Below, in pieces: positions 6,491 to 8,968 of a stretch of DNA of 8,968 nucleotides. Under the pieces are notes generated by a model, which worked only from the letters and a program-made list of their open reading frames with translations, ran no database searches and was not told the origin of the DNA. A program made the position numbers and the translations under genes. Source of the DNA: ANME-2 cluster archaeon (lineage in GTDB: Archaea > Halobacteriota > Methanosarcinia > Methanosarcinales > Methanocomedenaceae); contig JAKRWB010000709.1 of NCBI GenBank assembly GCA_022353185.1, forward strand, positions 1 to 8,968, given 5' to 3'. Positions within the stretch are counted from its first letter, which is position 1; every line of letters begins with the position of its first letter.

Positions 6491-6506
6491 AATATAATAT
6501 AATAAA
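6491..6506 (-). promoter_or_regulatory. TATA-like box for lysA
   Basis: The minus strand reads CCTTTTATTATATTATATT across 6509-6491, a TATA-rich element 47-62 bases before the lysA ATG. A start near 6475 would leave a leader of about 30 bases holding the GAGGG site. Confidence 0.4.
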
Positions 6507-6601
6507 AGGTTTTTCAGGTTGTATGATTCTCATATCGGTTTAGTTGATAATAGCCAATTTTTTGTGTACTTAATCACCCTCACTTTACCATATCATCCCA
6601 T

Positions 6602-6644
6602 CCATTATATTTATTAATGGTTATCAGTAATAAGGTATCGGTAA
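6602..6644 (+). promoter_or_regulatory. ilvE promoter: inverted repeat over the TATA box plus imperfect direct repeats
   Basis: CCATTA (6602-6607) and TAATGG (6615-6620) form an inverted repeat around TATTTAT, so the TATA-like TTATATTTA (6605-6613) lies inside it. Immediately downstream, GGTTATCAGTAA (6619-6630) and GGTATCGGTAA (6634-6644) form an imperfect direct repeat at the predicted start of transcription. Both are plausible regulator-binding sites, but no regulator is known here. Confidence 0.4.
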
Positions 6645-6671
6645 CTTTAAACATTATTAGGGGCAGAAATC

Positions 6672-7739
6672 ATGTCGGACATCAATATCACAAGGACCCA
6701 AAACAGCCATATATCTGAGGTTGACTTTGATACGCTGGGCTTTGGTGAAGTTTTTACAGACCATATGTTCAGTATGGATTACGAGAATGGCAAATGGATT
6801 AATCCCAGAATAGAACCCTATGGAAAGATTGAGTTCGAACCCGCCTTGTGCACTCTGCACTATGCCCAGGCAGTATTTGAAGGACTAAAAGCTTTCCATA
6901 CCAAAGATAGCAGCATCAACATATTTCGGCCCGAAAAAAACCTGGAACGAATGAACCGGTCCAACAAGAGGATGTGTATCCCCGAGATTGACCTGGATAT
7001 GTTCATGGAGGCCATGACCGAACTGATTAAACAGGACAGGGACTGGATACCCACCTCAAAGGGATATTCCCTGTACATCCGCCCCTTTGTCTTTGGCACT
7101 GATAGTTTCATCGGCGTACACCCATCCAGTACATATCGATTCATGATAATCCTATCCCCGGTTGGTGCATACTACAAAGAAGGTTTCAATCCAGTCAGCC
7201 TCCTGGTTCCCGATGAATATGTCAGGGCGGTAAAGGGCGGTGTTGGTGAGGCCAAGACTGCAGGCAACTATGCAGCCAGCTTGCTCCCCGCTCAGATAGC
7301 TCAGGAAAAAGGTTTTACCCAGGTTCTCTGGCTGGATGGCGAACAGCACAAGTACATCGATGAAGTGGGCACCATGAACATCTTCTTTGTAATAGACGAT
7401 GTGGTAATAACACCGCCACTGGAAGGCTCTATCCTGCCTGGCATTACCAGGGAGACTGCACTCCAGCTTACGAAATCGTGGGGCATGACCGTGCAGGAGA
7501 GGCGCATCTCGATAGACGAGGTCATAGAGGCCTCAAAACAGGGCAGGCTCCAGGAGGTATTCGGCACTGGTACCGCAGCTGTCATATCCCCTGTGGACGA
7601 GATACAATACAAGGACACCAATATCAATATCAATGATGGTGAGATCGGTCCTATCGCAAACCGGCTATTCGATGAGATAACGCGTATCCAGTACGGCGAG
7701 ATACCTGATATCCATGGCTGGATATATAAAATTCCGTAA
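6672..7739 (+). CDS. ilvE: Branched-chain amino acid aminotransferase
   Basis: The 355-residue fold-IV PLP enzyme belongs to the longer, eukaryote-like branch of branched-chain aminotransferases. It shows LHYAQAVFEGLKAF (62-75, with Y64), RPEKNLERM (86-94), GGVGEAKTAGNYAASLLPAQ (189-208) with PLP lysine K195, YIDEVGTMN (228-236) with E231, SILPGITR (253-260) and FGTGTAA (297-303). It transfers the amino group between glutamate and leucine, isoleucine or valine, the last step of their synthesis, in the cytoplasm. AGGGG lies eight bases before the ATG. It is divergent from lysA with a 227-base control region and convergent with the phosphoribosyltransferase gene only 12 bases after its stop. 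The length and all key residues are intact. Confidence 0.95.
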   Translation: MSDINITRTQNSHISEVDFDTLGFGEVFTDHMFSMDYENGKWINPRIEPYGKIEFEPALCTLHYAQAVFEGLKAFHTKDSSINIFRPEKNLERMNRSNKRMCIPEIDLDMFMEAMTELIKQDRDWIPTSKGYSLYIRPFVFGTDSFIGVHPSSTYRFMIILSPVGAYYKEGFNPVSLLVPDEYVRAVKGGVGEAKTAGNYAASLLPAQIAQEKGFTQVLWLDGEQHKYIDEVGTMNIFFVIDDVVITPPLEGSILPGITRETALQLTKSWGMTVQERRISIDEVIEASKQGRLQEVFGTGTAAVISPVDEIQYKDTNININDGEIGPIANRLFDEITRIQYGEIPDIHGWIYKIP

Positions 7740-7751
7740 GGTCAGGCAGTA

Positions 7752-8447
7752 TTAATCTGCATTCCTGTAGACCACTTTCCCTTGCTTGTCAATACTCTCA
7801 ATCATTCCATGCATTTCCATATCTTCGAGGATACTTCCCAGTTTCCCGGTGCCTATTGAAAGCTGGAAATCCTGCAACAACCGCTGCTGTATCTCCTCTA
7901 CCGGCTGCCATTCTTCACTTCCTATCCTTTTTATGAACCCTGACAGGTCTTCGAAAATAGCCCAGGGATAGATGACCCAGCGCCATTTCACTATCCTGTG
8001 CGCATAGTAGTCAGGCACGAAGGTTGAGCAGGTCTTATGCTGCAGCACGGCGGTCCGGACTTCAGATGGCTGGCAGTTTCTGATATAATCAAGTGCCTCC
8101 AGCAGTGTGTCACCGGTATCGGTGATATCGTCCACCAGCAACACCCGCATATTGGATATGTCGGTGGACAGGCCGAACCGTATGTGGGCCTGGTCATCAA
8201 TGGTGGCTGCTACACCCCAGTGTTCAATCTTTATTGTGGTCAGGTCACGGAACAGCAGGTAATCACAAACTACCCGCGCAGGTACATAACCTCCCCTTCC
8301 GATGGCAACAATAATCTCAGGCTCAAACCTGGAGGCATGTACCATGCGCGCCAGTTCACGAGACATTCCGGCCGCCTCACCCCAGGTTATCAACTGGCAG
8401 CGGAAATGTTCTTTTTTTGTATAATCCGAACCCGTAAAGTTCCTCAT
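7752..8447 (-). CDS. Purine-type phosphoribosyltransferase with C-terminal winged-helix-like domain
   Basis: The 231-residue protein carries VAIGRGGYVPAR (47-58, pyrophosphate loop) and the PRPP-binding motif VLLVDDITDTGDT (102-114) with the adjacent acidic pair D106-D107. KWRWVIYPWA (154-163) resembles the base-side region of COG2236 (Hpt1/Gpt-like) enzymes. The family moves a ribose-5-phosphate from PRPP onto hypoxanthine, guanine or xanthine in salvage; the base used here is not shown. Residues about 184-231 (IQQRLLQDFQLSIGTGKLGS followed by a helix and EMHGMIESIDKQGKVVYR) look like a winged helix-turn-helix, so a regulatory role is possible. There is no Shine-Dalgarno site, and an AT-rich TATA-like stretch centred near 8470 lies about 23-25 bases before the ATG, which suggests a leaderless transcript. 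The gene is convergent with ilvE (12-base gap) and divergent from the HNH gene. Confidence 0.85.
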   Translation of the reverse strand: MRNFTGSDYTKKEHFRCQLITWGEAAGMSRELARMVHASRFEPEIIVAIGRGGYVPARVVCDYLLFRDLTTIKIEHWGVAATIDDQAHIRFGLSTDISNMRVLLVDDITDTGDTLLEALDYIRNCQPSEVRTAVLQHKTCSTFVPDYYAHRIVKWRWVIYPWAIFEDLSGFIKRIGSEEWQPVEEIQQRLLQDFQLSIGTGKLGSILEDMEMHGMIESIDKQGKVVYRNAD

Positions 8448-8531
8448 AGTTAAAGACGATTGATTTTATTTTATTAATCTTTTCTGAATTGGCAGGTTTG
8501 GATAACATTTTTATGTGCTGATTAACCTGTT
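8448..8531. promoter_or_regulatory. Divergent promoter region, both genes probably leaderless
   Basis: Toward the phosphoribosyltransferase, AATAAAATAAAAT (minus strand, about 8476-8464) sits about 25 bases before its ATG. Toward the HNH gene, TTTTTAT (8508-8514) is centred about 22 bases before its ATG. Neither start has a Shine-Dalgarno site, so transcription may begin at or very near each ATG. Confidence 0.4.
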
Positions 8532-8968
8532 ATGTCCGATATGAAGGACACCGACCCGAAAAAAAGCATGAAACACCGCGCCAGCATACAGCGCCTTACC
8601 CGTCTGTTCCAGAGCAAGAAAGCTGAACTTGCCGCCGGTTACCAGGGATATCACGAATTGCTGGGGTTCGTTGACCAATGCCAGCGCTTGGGTATCACTG
8701 ACCGCGGGCAGGAGAAGGCACTGGATGACTGGATTGACCTGCTTGAGCGCTGGCCCTTTGTGGGAGGGGCACCCACTGGCTCGCTGCCCCATGTGCTGAG
8801 GCAGAGAACTTTGGCGCGGGATGGATTTGTGTGTACCATGTGCGGTCGGCCAGCCGATGAAGTGCACCACAAGACTTCAAGGTCAAAGGGGGGCAGGAAT
8901 CGGGGTGCGAATCTTACTACTTTGTGTGTGGAATGTCACGAAAAGGTGCACGGAGCAAGGTCTGGTGC
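8532..8968 (+). CDS. HNH endonuclease, 3' end cut by window
   Basis: The frame is open from ATG 8532-8534 to the window edge and gives 145 residues without a stop. The visible C-terminal part is a zinc-bound HNH (beta-beta-alpha metal) domain: C101-xx-C104 in FVCTMCGRP, EVHHKTSRSKGG (110-121) with H112/H113, N128 in GANLTTLC, and C132-xx-C135-H136-xxx-H140 in CVECHEKVHG. The first 90 residues are helical and charged, without a motif I recognise. Family members are metal-dependent DNA nucleases in restriction, mobile elements, introns or repair; nothing next to it shows which. An alternative start is the ATG at 8568, but the upstream ATG fits a TATA-like box 22 bases away. Base composition is like the core genes, so recent transfer is not indicated. 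Only a few residues after the last histidine are seen, so total length is unknown. Confidence 0.82.
   Translation, partial: MSDMKDTDPKKSMKHRASIQRLTRLFQSKKAELAAGYQGYHELLGFVDQCQRLGITDRGQEKALDDWIDLLERWPFVGGAPTGSLPHVLRQRTLARDGFVCTMCGRPADEVHHKTSRSKGGRNRGANLTTLCVECHEKVHGARSG

Noticed and set aside
8511..8870. Minus-strand open frame opposite the HNH gene
   Set aside because: The plus frame holds a full HNH motif set, while the minus frame has no recognisable features.
1..8968. CRISPR arrays, tRNA or rRNA genes, insertion sequences
   Set aside because: No regularly spaced repeats, cloverleaf or conserved rRNA segments, transposase or terminal inverted repeats were seen on either strand.

Overview
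The window looks like a chromosomal segment of a euryarchaeon, most likely a methanogen or methane-oxidising relative of the Methanosarcinales. The evidence is a geranylgeranyl reductase with its partner ferredoxin (archaeal lipid saturation), the tail of a Dph6-type diphthamide ligase, GGAGGT-type Shine-Dalgarno sites, TATA-like boxes about 25 bases before starts, and two genes that look leaderless. The exact lineage cannot be fixed from sequence reading alone.

Layout. (1) Bases 3-158 (+) hold the last 51 codons of a Dph6/DUF71 ATP-pyrophosphatase, followed by a structured intergenic stretch with a T-tract terminator. (2) Bases about 290-2370 form a strongly AT-rich block (hand-counted 60-base lines give 18-25% G+C, against 50-57% in the other gene regions). 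It carries a two-gene minus-strand operon: an AAA15/RloA-like ATPase and an RloB-like protein with Toprim-type motifs. This is probably a horizontally acquired anti-phage module. A perfect palindrome lies at its predicted transcription start. (3) Bases 2494-5026 (-) are a tightly coupled operon: a 56-residue two-cluster ferredoxin (TTG start), a geranylgeranyl reductase, and a class II fructose-bisphosphate-type aldolase. Both junctions overlap (TGATG and ATGA). (4) Bases 5164-6444 (-) are lysA, divergent from ilvE (6672-7739, +). (5) Bases 7752-8447 (-) are a phosphoribosyltransferase with an apparent C-terminal winged-helix domain, convergent with ilvE and divergent from (6) an HNH endonuclease (8532 to window end, +, 3' incomplete).

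How the genes fit together. Ferredoxin and reductase form a known functional pair that saturates isoprenoid lipid chains. The coupled aldolase acts on dihydroxyacetone phosphate, the precursor of the archaeal glycerol-1-phosphate backbone, so the operon may link sugar-phosphate and lipid metabolism. lysA and ilvE are amino-acid biosynthesis genes sharing a 227-base divergent control region. The ATPase/RloB pair is the accessory cargo and the best candidate for an under-described system. No CRISPR array, tRNA, rRNA or insertion sequence was seen.
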